From: Modestobacter sp.
Lineage (GTDB): Bacteria; Actinomycetota; Actinomycetes; Mycobacteriales; Geodermatophilaceae
Assembly (NCBI GenBank): GCA_025963425.1
Contig: JAOPUQ010000483.1
Coordinates: 1-6,606, forward strand
Direction: 5' to 3'
DNA: 6,606 bases
This document shows positions 1 through 6,241 of the stretch, piece by piece. The first letter of the stretch is position 1. Each line of letters begins with the position of its first letter. Both the position numbers and the translations under genes were made by a program. Below the pieces are notes generated by a model. The model saw only the letters and a list, made by a program, of their open reading frames with translations, searched no databases and was not told the origin of the DNA.

Positions 1-172
1 CGGCCTCGCGGCGCCCTTCCGCGGGCCCACCGGCCTGGTGGTCGGCGCGCTGGGCGTCAGCGGGCCGCTGACCGTGGTCTTCGACGGCCGGGGCCAGCCG
101 AGGGGCTCGCTGGTCGCGATGGTGGTCGACGCTGCCTCGGCGGTCTCCCGCGAGCTCGGGCACGGCGGATGA
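1..172 (+). CDS. IclR-family transcriptional regulator, C-terminal end (partial)
   Basis: Only the last 56 codons (from base 2) and the TGA are present; the DNA-binding N-terminus lies outside the window. The visible protein contains AAPFRGPTGLVVGALGVSGP, matching the end of the IclR effector-binding domain, where a strand pair of the type 'AAPV...G.VVGALSVSGP' precedes a final helix. Here that helix is SLVAMVVDAASAVSRELG. IclR proteins are cytoplasmic, usually dimeric or tetrameric, and bind a small metabolite through this domain. The stop is followed six bases later by a glycerol kinase gene on the same strand. That arrangement, together with the known GylR (IclR-family) control of the glycerol operon in Streptomyces, suggests this is the local glycerol regulator. 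The effector and the autoregulation are inferred. Family membership is fairly secure despite the short fragment. Confidence 0.8.
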   Translation, partial: GLAAPFRGPTGLVVGALGVSGPLTVVFDGRGQPRGSLVAMVVDAASAVSRELGHGG

Positions 173-178
173 GCCCTC

Positions 179-1681
179 ATGACTGAGCGCTACGTGCTGG
201 CCGTCGACCAGGGGACGACGTCCACCCGGTCGCTCGTCTTCGACCGCGCCGGGCGGATGGTCGCGGTGCGTCAGCGGGAGCACCGCCAGCACTTCCCCCG
301 GCCCGGCTGGGTGGAGCACGACCCGATGGAGATCTGGGCGAACACCCAGCGGACGACGGCACAGGTGCTGGGCGACGTCCCGAACGCCGGGGACGTCGTG
401 GCCCTGGGCATCGCCAACCAGCGGGAGACCACCGTCGTGTGGGACCGGGTGACCGGCCGCCCGATCACCCGCGCGCTGGTGTGGCAGGACACCCGGACCG
501 CCGGCCTGGTCGCCGAGCTGGCCGCCCGCCCCGACGCCGGCCTGGTGGCCGAGCGGAGCGGGATGGCACTGGCCGGCTACTTTTCCGGTCCGCGGCTGCG
601 CTGGATCCTCGACGCCGTCCCGCGGGCCCGGGAGCGGGCCGAGCGGGGGGAGCTGCTGTTCGGCACGATGGAGACCTGGCTGATCTGGAACCTCACCGGG
701 GGCCCGGACGGCGGCGTCCACGTCACCGACGTCACCAACGCCAGCCGCACGCTGCTGATGGACGTGCACACCTGCCGATGGGACCCCGACCTGCTGGCCT
801 TCTTCGACGTGCCCGCCGCGATGCTGCCCGAGATCCGCCCCTCGGTCGGCAGCCTGGGCGTCGCGACCGCCCTGTCGCCCGCGCTGCCGATCGCCGCGGC
901 TCTCGGCGACCAGCAGGCCGCGCTGTTCGGCCAGGTGTGCTTCGCCCCCGGGGAGACCAAGTGCACCTACGGCACCGGCAGCTTCCTGCTGCAGAACACC
1001 GGCACGGAGCTGGTCCGCACCCGGTCGGGCTCGATCAGCACCGTGGCCTACCAGCTGGCCGGGGAGCCGGTGCACTACGCGCTGGAGGGGTCGGTGGCGG
1101 TCACCGGGGCGCTGGTGCAGTGGCTGCGCGACGGCCTGGGCCTGATCGGGTCGGCCGCGGAGGTCGAGACCCTGGCCCGGACGGTGACCGACAACGGCGG
1201 CTGCTTCGTCGTCCCGGCGTTCTCCGGCCTGCTGGCCCCGCACTGGCGGGGCGAGGCCCGCGGCCTGGTCGCCGGGCTCACCTCCTACGTCACCAAGGGC
1301 CACCTGGCCCGGGCCGCGCTGGAGGCCACCGGTTGGCAGACCCGCGACGTCGTCGGTGCGATGGAGGCCGACTCCGGGCTGGCGCTGACCACGCTGCGGG
1401 TGGACGGCGGGATGACGACCAACAACCTGCTCATGCAGTTCGTCGCCGACGTGCTGGACACCCCGGTGGTGCGCCCGATGGTCGGCGAGACGGTGTCATT
1501 GGGTGCCGCCTACGCCGCCGGGCTGTCGGTGGGCGTCTGGTCCGACGTCGAGGCGCTGCGCCGCAACTGGCACCGCGCGGCGCTGTGGACCCCCGACCCC
1601 GGCCGGGCGCGCGCCAGCACGGCCGACTACGCCCGGTGGGCGCGGGCGGTGCAGCTGAGCATCGCCTGGGGAGCGCCCTGA
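179..1681 (+). CDS. glpK: Glycerol kinase, copy 1 (divergent paralogue)
   Basis: A 500-residue FGGY-family kinase that transfers phosphate from ATP to glycerol, giving sn-glycerol 3-phosphate in the cytoplasm. The N-terminal phosphate-binding motif DQGTTSTR is at 10-17. Glycerol-contact residues of the family are present: R82-E83 in NQRETT, Y134 in GYFSGP, and D244-Q245 in LGDQQA. The ATP-side motifs TYGTG (263-267) and VDGGM (408-412) are also present. The length is normal for GlpK (about 500). The ATG at 179 lies six bases after the regulator's stop; GGCGGA at 164-169 is a plausible ribosome site nine bases away, so the two genes are probably co-transcribed. It is roughly 60% identical by eye to the next gene. 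Oddities: the usual A-K-N-T-Y-G-T-G is T-K-C-T-Y-G-T-G, the usual AYQTR is GWQTR (385-389), SENGLLTT is replaced by TRSGSIST, and only two lysines occur. A changed substrate or lower activity is possible, but the glycerol-binding residues argue for a working kinase. Confidence 0.93.
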   Translation: MTERYVLAVDQGTTSTRSLVFDRAGRMVAVRQREHRQHFPRPGWVEHDPMEIWANTQRTTAQVLGDVPNAGDVVALGIANQRETTVVWDRVTGRPITRALVWQDTRTAGLVAELAARPDAGLVAERSGMALAGYFSGPRLRWILDAVPRARERAERGELLFGTMETWLIWNLTGGPDGGVHVTDVTNASRTLLMDVHTCRWDPDLLAFFDVPAAMLPEIRPSVGSLGVATALSPALPIAAALGDQQAALFGQVCFAPGETKCTYGTGSFLLQNTGTELVRTRSGSISTVAYQLAGEPVHYALEGSVAVTGALVQWLRDGLGLIGSAAEVETLARTVTDNGGCFVVPAFSGLLAPHWRGEARGLVAGLTSYVTKGHLARAALEATGWQTRDVVGAMEADSGLALTTLRVDGGMTTNNLLMQFVADVLDTPVVRPMVGETVSLGAAYAAGLSVGVWSDVEALRRNWHRAALWTPDPGRARASTADYARWARAVQLSIAWGAP

Positions 1682-1693
1682 GCCGGCCGGCTC
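1680..1693. repeat. 14-bp perfect palindrome at the end of glpK copy 1
   Basis: GAGCCGGCCGGCTC equals its own reverse complement and begins inside the TGA stop codon of the first kinase gene. As RNA it could form a five-base-pair GC stem (GAGCC/GGCTC) closed by a GGCC loop. No T-run follows. It could weaken read-through between the two kinase genes or be a chance feature of GC-rich DNA. The symmetry is directly visible; the function is a guess. Confidence 0.35.
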
Positions 1694-1758
1694 CCGGGCG
1701 GTCGTCCGACGATGTCGCACGCGACTGGTTGTTGCCGGGGCGTGATGCGCGCCACAGT

Positions 1759-1780
1759 GAGCAGCCCGGACGGACTGCTC
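1759..1780. promoter_or_regulatory. Imperfect palindrome before glpK copy 2, candidate operator
   Basis: Two 10-base arms, GAGCAGCCCG (1759-1768) and CGGACTGCTC (1771-1780), are reverse complements except at one position and are separated by GA. The outer six bases, GAGCAG/CTGCTC, match perfectly. The site lies 40 bases before the GTG of kinase copy 2, in the only sizeable gap of the plus-strand unit. A weak promoter could precede it, with TTGTTG at 1729-1734 and CACAGT at 1753-1758 (18-base spacer), which would put the palindrome at the transcription start. IclR regulators bind short palindromes, so it is a candidate target of the upstream regulator. It could instead act as an intergenic hairpin. 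Confidence 0.4.
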
Positions 1781-1820
1781 CCGCACGTCACCTGACCCAA
1801 CCGACCGAGAGGAACACCCC

Positions 1821-3338
1821 GTGAGCCAGTACGTAGCCGCCATCGACCAGGGCACCACGAGCACCCGCTGCATGCTCTTCGACCACGACGGGGCCGTCGT
1901 CTCCGTCGGTCAGAAGGAGCACGAGCAGATCCTCCCGCGCGCCGGGTGGGTGGAGCACGACGCGAACGAGATCTGGGCGAACACCCGCGAGGTGGTCGGC
2001 CAGGCGATGGCCCGGGGCAACGTCGGGACCTCCGACGTCGTCGCGGTCGGCATCACCAACCAGCGCGAGACCACCGTCGTCTGGGACCGGACGACCGGTC
2101 AGCCGGTCCACAACGCCATCGTCTGGCAGGACACCCGCACCGGGAAGATCTGCGAGGACCTGGGCGCCCTCGGAGGGGGCGCCGACCGGTACAAGGACCG
2201 GGTCGGCCTGCCGCTGGCCACCTACTTCGCCGGCCCGAAGGTCCGCTGGGTCCTGGACAACGTCGACGGCGCCCGCGAGCGCGCCGAGCGCGGCGACCTG
2301 GTCATGGGCACCATCGACTCCTGGCTGATGTGGAACATGACCGGCGGCGCGGACGGTGGGCTGCACCTCACCGACGTCTCCAACGCCTCGCGGACGATGC
2401 TGATGGACTACCGCACCCTCGCCTGGGACGAGAGCATCGCCGGGGAGATGGGCATCCCGATGTCGATGCTCCCGGAGATCCGGTCCAACTCCGAGGTGTA
2501 CGGCAAGGGCCGCGCCGCCGGGTTCCTCGCCGGAGTGCCGATCGCCGGGTCGCTCGGTGACCAGCAGGCGGCGACCTTCGGCCAGGTCTGCTTCGAGCGC
2601 GGAATGGCCAAGAACACCTACGGCACCGGCAATTTCATGCTGCTCAACACCGGCGAGCAGGCCGTCCCCTCGGAGAACGGCCTGCTCACCACACTGTGCT
2701 ACCAGCTGGGGGACGCCAAGCCGGTGTACGCGCTGGAGGGCTCGATCGCGGTCACCGGATCGCTGGTGCAGTGGGTCCGGGACAACCTGGGCATGATCAG
2801 GAGCGCCCCGGAGATCGAGGACCTGGCCCGCACCGTCGACGACAACGGCGGCTCCTACTTCGTGCCCGCCTTCTCCGGCCTGTTCGCCCCGCACTGGCGC
2901 TCCGACGCCCGGGGGGCCGTGGTGGGGCTGACCCGGTTCGTCAACAAGGGCCACCTGGCGCGGGCGGTGCTCGAGGCCACCGCCTACCAGACCCGCGAGG
3001 TGCTCGACGCGATGAACGCCGACTCCGGGGTGGACCTGACCGAGCTGCGGGTGGACGGCGGGATGGTCGGCAACGAGCTGCTCATGCAGTTCCAGGCCGA
3101 CCTGCTCGACGTCCCGGTGATCCGGCCGAAGATCGCCGAGACGACGGCGCTGGGCGCCGCGTACGCCGCCGGCCTGGCCGTGGGCTTCTGGTCCGACCTG
3201 GACGAGCTGACCGCCAAGTGGTCCGAGGACAAGCGCTGGGAGCCGCAGATGCCCGCCGAGGAGCGGGAGCGGAACTACCGCAACTGGCAGAAGGCGGTCA
3301 CCAAGAGCCTGGGGTGGGTGGATGAGGACGTGGTCTGA
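1821..3338 (+). CDS. glpK: Glycerol kinase, copy 2 (canonical)
   Basis: A 505-residue ATP:glycerol 3-phosphotransferase of the FGGY family, close in length and sequence to bacterial GlpK. Visible motifs are DQGTTSTR (10-17), R82-E83 in NQRETT, Y135 in TYFAGP, D247-Q248 in LGDQQA, the intact GMAKNTYGTG (261-270) and VDGGM (411-415). The start is a GTG; GAGAGGA at 1807-1813, seven bases upstream, is a good ribosome site, and the protein begins MSQYVAAIDQG as expected. The loop holding the fructose 1,6-bisphosphate site in E. coli GlpK (GGKGGTR) reads GKGRAAGFLAG here, without that motif, and the histidine phosphorylated by HPr in low-GC Gram-positive enzymes is not evident. Post-translational control of those kinds is therefore unlikely, leaving transcriptional control as the probable route. 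It is the better conserved of the two kinases and most likely the main glycerol-phosphorylating enzyme. Confidence 0.96.
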   Translation: MSQYVAAIDQGTTSTRCMLFDHDGAVVSVGQKEHEQILPRAGWVEHDANEIWANTREVVGQAMARGNVGTSDVVAVGITNQRETTVVWDRTTGQPVHNAIVWQDTRTGKICEDLGALGGGADRYKDRVGLPLATYFAGPKVRWVLDNVDGARERAERGDLVMGTIDSWLMWNMTGGADGGLHLTDVSNASRTMLMDYRTLAWDESIAGEMGIPMSMLPEIRSNSEVYGKGRAAGFLAGVPIAGSLGDQQAATFGQVCFERGMAKNTYGTGNFMLLNTGEQAVPSENGLLTTLCYQLGDAKPVYALEGSIAVTGSLVQWVRDNLGMIRSAPEIEDLARTVDDNGGSYFVPAFSGLFAPHWRSDARGAVVGLTRFVNKGHLARAVLEATAYQTREVLDAMNADSGVDLTELRVDGGMVGNELLMQFQADLLDVPVIRPKIAETTALGAAYAAGLAVGFWSDLDELTAKWSEDKRWEPQMPAEERERNYRNWQKAVTKSLGWVDEDVV

Positions 3339-3559
3339 CTCCCGCGCCCCCTCGCCCGGGCCGACTTCGGCCGGCCCGAGGCGCAGCTCGCCCTGGAGTA
3401 CGAGGGCGCCCACCCTCCGACGGCGTCCCGATCGTCCGGGACGACGCCCGCTACCAGCGCCTGACGGCCGCCGGCTGGCGGGTCATCCGGATCAGCGCCG
3501 CCGACCTCCGCGACCTGGACGCCGTCGTCGCCGGCGTCCGGGCCGCCCTCCTGGGGTGA
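3339..3559 (+). pseudogene. Remnant of a DUF559 (Vsr-like endonuclease fold) protein
   Basis: No intact gene fits the stretch between the second kinase and pgm, but two reading frames together spell the C-terminal part of a DUF559-type protein. In the frame that directly continues glpK past its TGA, bases 3339-3413 give LPRPLARADFGRPEAQLALE followed by YEGAH, resembling the 'R-D-...-E-Y-D-G-x-H' core. Then the frame changes: bases 3419-3556 give DGVPIVRDDARYQRLTAAGW, then RVIRISAADLRDLDAVVAGV and RAALLG, ending in TGA at 3557-3559. This matches the usual 'DD.R...L...GWRV.R....DL' tail. Joining them needs one lost base or two gained bases near 3414-3418. The N-terminal part and any start codon are missing. 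Actinobacteria commonly carry several such genes, sometimes described with abortive-infection-type regulators; function is mostly unknown. I infer a dead fragment left by rearrangement. The family assignment is from memory of the motif pattern. Confidence 0.68.
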
Positions 3560-3579
3560 CTTCCGCGTTTCTGCGGAAG
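3560..3579. terminator. Hairpin between convergent genes, candidate bidirectional terminator
   Basis: CTTCCGC (3560-3566) and GCGGAAG (3573-3579) are perfect reverse complements around a six-base loop; a G-T pair could extend the stem to eight with loop TTTC. The hairpin begins directly after the relic's stop on the plus strand and lies eight bases beyond the pgm stop on the minus strand. Neither side has a T-run, as is common for GC-rich actinobacterial hairpins. It is the only obvious termination signal between the converging transcription units. Confidence 0.6.
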
Positions 3580-3587
3580 GAGGAGGG

Positions 3588-5222
3588 TCAGCTCGCGAGG
3601 GCGGCGGCGACGACCGCCTTGGCCTCCTCCTGCACCTGCGTGAGGTGCTCGGGGCCCCGGAAGGACTCCGCGTACACCTTGTAGACGTCCTCGGTGCCCG
3701 ACGGGCGGGCGGCGAACCAGGCGTTCCCCGTGGTGACCTTGAGCCCGCCGATCGACGCGTCGTTGCCCGGTGCCCGGGTCAGCTTGGCGGTGATCGGCTC
3801 GCCGGCCAGCTCGGTGGCGGCGACCGCCTCGGGGGACAGCTTGCCCAGCCGGGCCTTCTCCTCGCGCGTGGCGGCGGCGTCCACCCGGGCGTAGGCCGAC
3901 TCCCCGAACCGCGCGGTCAGCTCGCCGTGCAGCTGCGAGGGGGACCGGCCCGTCACGGCCTGGATCTCACTGGCCAGCAGGGCGAGCAGCAGCCCGTCCT
4001 TGTCCGTCGTCCAGACGCTGCCGTCGCGGCGCAGGAACGAGGCACCGGCGGACTCCTCGCCGCCGAAACCGACCGACCCGTCGAGCAGGCCGGGGACGAA
4101 CCACTTGAAGCCGACCGGGACCTCCACCAGCTGCCGGCCCAGCGAGGCGACGACCCGGTCGATCAGCGAGGAGGAGACCAGCGTCTTGCCCACGGCGGTG
4201 CCCGCGCCCCACTCCGGCCGGTGGCCGAACAGGTAGGAGATCGCCACGGCCAGGAAGTGGTTGGGGTTCATCAGCCCGCCGTCCGGGGTGACGATGCCGT
4301 GCCGGTCGGCGTCGGCATCGTTGCCGGTGGCGATGGCGAACTCGTCCTTGCGCCCGATCAGCGAGGCCATCGCCGCCGGTGAGGAGCAGTCCATCCGGAT
4401 CTTGCCGTCCCAGTCCAGCGTCATGAACCGCCAGGTGGGGTCCACCAGCGGGTTCACCACGGTGAGGTCCAGGCCGTGGCGCTCGCAGATCGCACCCCAG
4501 TAGTCGACGCTGGCGCCACCGAGCGGGTCGGCGCCGATCCGCACCCCGGCGTCCCGGATGGCGGCCACGTCGATCACGTTCGGCAGGTCGTCGACGTAGG
4601 TGCCCAGGAAGTCGTAGGACCGCGCGGCGGCCCGGGCGCGGGCGAAGGGCACCCGCCGGACACCGGACAGGCCCGCGGCCATCAGTTCGTTGGCCCGGCG
4701 GGCGATCCAGCCGGTGGCGTCGGTGTCGGCCGGGCCGCCGGTCGGCGGGTTGTACTTGAAGCCGCCGTCCCGGGGCGGGTTGTGCGAGGGGGTGACGACG
4801 ATGCCGTCGGCCAGCCCGCTGGTCTTCCCGCGGTTGGCGGTGAGGATCGCGTGGCTGACCGCCGGCGTGGGGGTGTACCGGTCGGCCGCGTCGACGAGCA
4901 CGGTCACGTCGTTGGCGGCGAGCACCTCCAGGGCGCTGACCCAGGCCGGCTCGGACAGGCCGTGGGTGTCCCGGCCGACGAACAGCGGGCCGTCGTATCC
5001 CTGGCCGGCGCGGTACTCGCAGATCGCCTGGGTGGTCGCCAGGATGTGCGCCTCGTTGAACGCACCGTCCAGCGACGAGCCGCGGTGCCCGGAGGTGCCG
5101 AAGACGACCTGCTGGCCGACGTCGGCCGGGTCGGGCTCGACGGCGTAGTACGCCGTCACCAGGTGGGGGACATCGACCAGGTCGCTGGGCTGGGCGGGCT
5201 GGCCGGCGCGGGGGTCGCTCAT
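3588..5222 (-). CDS. pgm: Phosphoglucomutase (alpha-D-glucose phosphate-specific)
   Basis: A 544-residue enzyme interconverting glucose 1-phosphate and glucose 6-phosphate, linking glycolysis to glycogen, trehalose and UDP-glucose synthesis in the cytoplasm. It matches the E. coli Pgm type almost end to end. Visible motifs include FGTSGHRG (41-48), the catalytic phosphoserine loop TPSHNPP with S146, the metal site D302-x-D304-x-D306-R307, the sugar-specificity loop GGEESAG (387-393) and the phosphate-binding loop RPSGTED (506-512). All key residues are present. The ATG at 5220-5222 is preferred over an in-frame GTG seven codons earlier (5241-5243). AGGA at 5230-5233 lies seven bases before the ATG, and the resulting MSDPRAGQPAQ aligns with the start of the E. 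coli protein (MAIHNRAGQPAQ). The upstream VOC gene on the same strand ends 51 bases away, so co-transcription is possible, but no functional link between them is evident. A hairpin follows the stop. Confidence 0.97.
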   Translation of the reverse strand: MSDPRAGQPAQPSDLVDVPHLVTAYYAVEPDPADVGQQVVFGTSGHRGSSLDGAFNEAHILATTQAICEYRAGQGYDGPLFVGRDTHGLSEPAWVSALEVLAANDVTVLVDAADRYTPTPAVSHAILTANRGKTSGLADGIVVTPSHNPPRDGGFKYNPPTGGPADTDATGWIARRANELMAAGLSGVRRVPFARARAAARSYDFLGTYVDDLPNVIDVAAIRDAGVRIGADPLGGASVDYWGAICERHGLDLTVVNPLVDPTWRFMTLDWDGKIRMDCSSPAAMASLIGRKDEFAIATGNDADADRHGIVTPDGGLMNPNHFLAVAISYLFGHRPEWGAGTAVGKTLVSSSLIDRVVASLGRQLVEVPVGFKWFVPGLLDGSVGFGGEESAGASFLRRDGSVWTTDKDGLLLALLASEIQAVTGRSPSQLHGELTARFGESAYARVDAAATREEKARLGKLSPEAVAATELAGEPITAKLTRAPGNDASIGGLKVTTGNAWFAARPSGTEDVYKVYAESFRGPEHLTQVQEEAKAVVAAALAS

Positions 5223-5237
5223 GGCCAGATCCTGGCC
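5223..5237 (-). promoter_or_regulatory. Inverted repeat covering the pgm ribosome-binding site
   Basis: GGCCAG (5223-5228) and CTGGCC (5232-5237) are perfect inverted arms around ATC, abutting the pgm ATG. The Shine-Dalgarno AGGA (complement of 5230-5233) sits across the spacer and inner arm. A six-pair stem in the message could partly hide the ribosome site. The symmetry is visible; a regulatory role is speculative, since the three-base loop is tight and GC-rich DNA makes such repeats by chance. Confidence 0.25.
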
Positions 5238-5273
5238 CCGCACCCGCCGTCTCCGCGACCCGGCGCAGCCCGG

Positions 5274-5696
5274 TCAGGAACTGCGCGGCTCGCCCCGGTA
5301 GGTGCCGAAGCTCCAGAGGTTGCCCTCGGGGTCGCGGACGGCGAAGTCCCGGGAGCCGTAGTCGGTGTCGTGCAGCGCCGCGACCACCTGGGCGCCGGCG
5401 GCGACCGCGCGGTCGTGCAGCGCGTCCGGCTCGTCGGTGACCACGTAGCAGCCCGCCGACCCCGGGGCGAGCGTCCACGGGTTGCCCGGGTCATCGCGGG
5501 CCGAGCCGAGCATGATCCCGCCGCCGGCCGGCCAGGCGAGCTCGGCGTGCACCACGGTGTCGCCGCTGCCGTCGGGCCGGTCGCCGTAGGTGACCGTCTC
5601 CTCGAAGCCGAACGCGTCGACGAGGAACCGGATGAGGCCGCGGGCGTCGCGGGCGCGCAGCGTGGGCCAGACCTGGGGAGGTGGTGGGTTCGTCAT
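5274..5696 (-). CDS. VOC-family (glyoxalase/bleomycin-resistance fold) protein
   Basis: A 140-residue single-domain protein of the vicinal oxygen chelate superfamily. It opens with the first beta-alpha module (RARDARGLIRFLVDAFGFEE, 14-33). VVHAEL (48-53, with H50 as a likely metal-ligand position) and GGGIMLGSA (58-66) follow, then the second module CYVVTDEPDALHDRAVAAGA (83-102), and it closes with the family signature FAVRDPEGNLWSFGTY (118-133). Such proteins include metal-dependent lyases, dioxygenases and drug-binding proteins; the substrate cannot be read from sequence. The ATG at 5694-5696 overlaps the TGA of the upstream AraC-like gene as ATGA. GGGAGG (complement of 5706-5711), nine bases upstream, is a strong ribosome site of its own. 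AraC-like regulator plus VOC protein is a pairing I recall as frequent in actinobacteria, so joint expression is expected. The fold is secure; the reaction is unknown. Confidence 0.9.
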   Translation of the reverse strand: MTNPPPPQVWPTLRARDARGLIRFLVDAFGFEETVTYGDRPDGSGDTVVHAELAWPAGGGIMLGSARDDPGNPWTLAPGSAGCYVVTDEPDALHDRAVAAGAQVVAALHDTDYGSRDFAVRDPEGNLWSFGTYRGEPRSS

Positions 5697-6196
5697 GCGC
5701 CCCAGCCTCCCGCGCCGGGCGCCGTCCTGTCTTGGACGAACCCGACCTCGGCGGCCAGCCACCGGGTGGGCGGGAGCCCGCTGACCGCCCGCCACTCCCG
5801 GGTCAGGTGCGCCTGGTCGGCGAGCGCCCGCCGGGCCCGGTCGAAGCGGACGACGCGGGCGGCTTCCTCGGGGCTCAGCCCGGTGTCGGCGCGGAACCGC
5901 GCACCCAGGTGCCGGTCCGACCAGCCCACCCGGGCCGCGACGTCGGCGACCCGCACCCGCTCGACCGGCTCGGCCCCGTCCCGGCCGAGGACGTCCCCCA
6001 CCGGGCAGTCCAGTGACGCCAGCTCCCCGGCCGGGACCCCGAGCCACGTCCGGGCACCGAACGGGGACGGCGAGAGCTGGATGCCGGCCTGCCGGCCCGG
6101 GTGGCTGATCAGCGCCGGCCGGGTGTGCAGCCCGCCGAGCAGCGCGTCGTAGCTACCGGGAGCCTCCTCCCGGTGGACGACCGACTCCCGCAGCAT
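5693..6196 (-). CDS. Shortened AraC-family regulator with damaged second helix-turn-helix
   Basis: A 167-residue ORF clearly derived from the AraC-type regulators that accompany VOC genes, which are usually about 250-280 residues. Residues 17-71 (from YDALLGGLHTRPALISHPGR to DVLG) match the sensor domain. Residues 81-105 (RVADVAARVGWSDRHLGARF) form the first helix-turn-helix. LSPEEAARVVRFDRARRAL (107-125) is the linking helix. DQAHLTREWRAVSGLPPTRW and FVQD (127-156) match the recognition helix and tail. Segments appear missing in frame: much of the N-terminal sensor, about 50-60 residues between GAEPVER and VRVADV, and about 18-20 residues between RARRAL and DQAHL, which should hold the first helix of the second helix-turn-helix. 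Normal two-motif DNA binding is therefore doubtful. The ATG at 6194-6196 has only a weak upstream ribosome site. The stop overlaps the VOC start (ATGA). It may be a decaying gene or an unusually compact regulator; deletion sizes are estimates from memory of the family. Confidence 0.75.
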   Translation of the reverse strand: MLRESVVHREEAPGSYDALLGGLHTRPALISHPGRQAGIQLSPSPFGARTWLGVPAGELASLDCPVGDVLGRDGAEPVERVRVADVAARVGWSDRHLGARFRADTGLSPEEAARVVRFDRARRALADQAHLTREWRAVSGLPPTRWLAAEVGFVQDRTAPGAGGWGA

Positions 6197-6241
6197 GCCG
6201 CCAGGATGGCCCGCCCCGGCCGCGGCGTCACCCTGTCCGCG

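Noticed and set aside
439..1824. 461-codon plus-strand ORF overlapping glpK copy 1
   Set aside because: Pro/Gly/Arg-rich frame-shifted reading of the kinase gene; no domain seen.
1788..3413. 541-codon minus-strand ORF opposite glpK copy 2
   Set aside because: Antisense shadow of a clear glycerol kinase; low-complexity Gly/Val/His/Arg-rich product with no family resemblance, expected in GC-rich DNA.
3576..3587. Purine-rich GAAGGAGGAGGG as a plus-strand ribosome site
   Set aside because: No start codon follows at a suitable distance; it lies between the hairpin and the opposing pgm stop codon.
3322..3684. 120-codon plus-strand ORF after glpK copy 2
   Set aside because: Its frame is the third frame, not either of the two carrying DUF559-like sequence, and it runs into the opposite strand of pgm.
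3967..5478. 503-codon minus-strand ORF overlapping pgm and VOC
   Set aside because: Arg/Pro/Gly-rich alternative frame of two genuine genes.
5274..6047. Longer 257-residue start for the VOC protein
   Set aside because: The extra N-terminal part is an Arg/Gly/Pro-rich shadow of the AraC-like gene; the ATG at 5696 has a good ribosome site and begins right at the domain.
4476..6152. 558-codon plus-strand ORF opposite pgm, VOC and AraC genes
   Set aside because: Spans three well-supported minus-strand genes and their gaps; composition is typical of an out-of-frame GC-rich reading.
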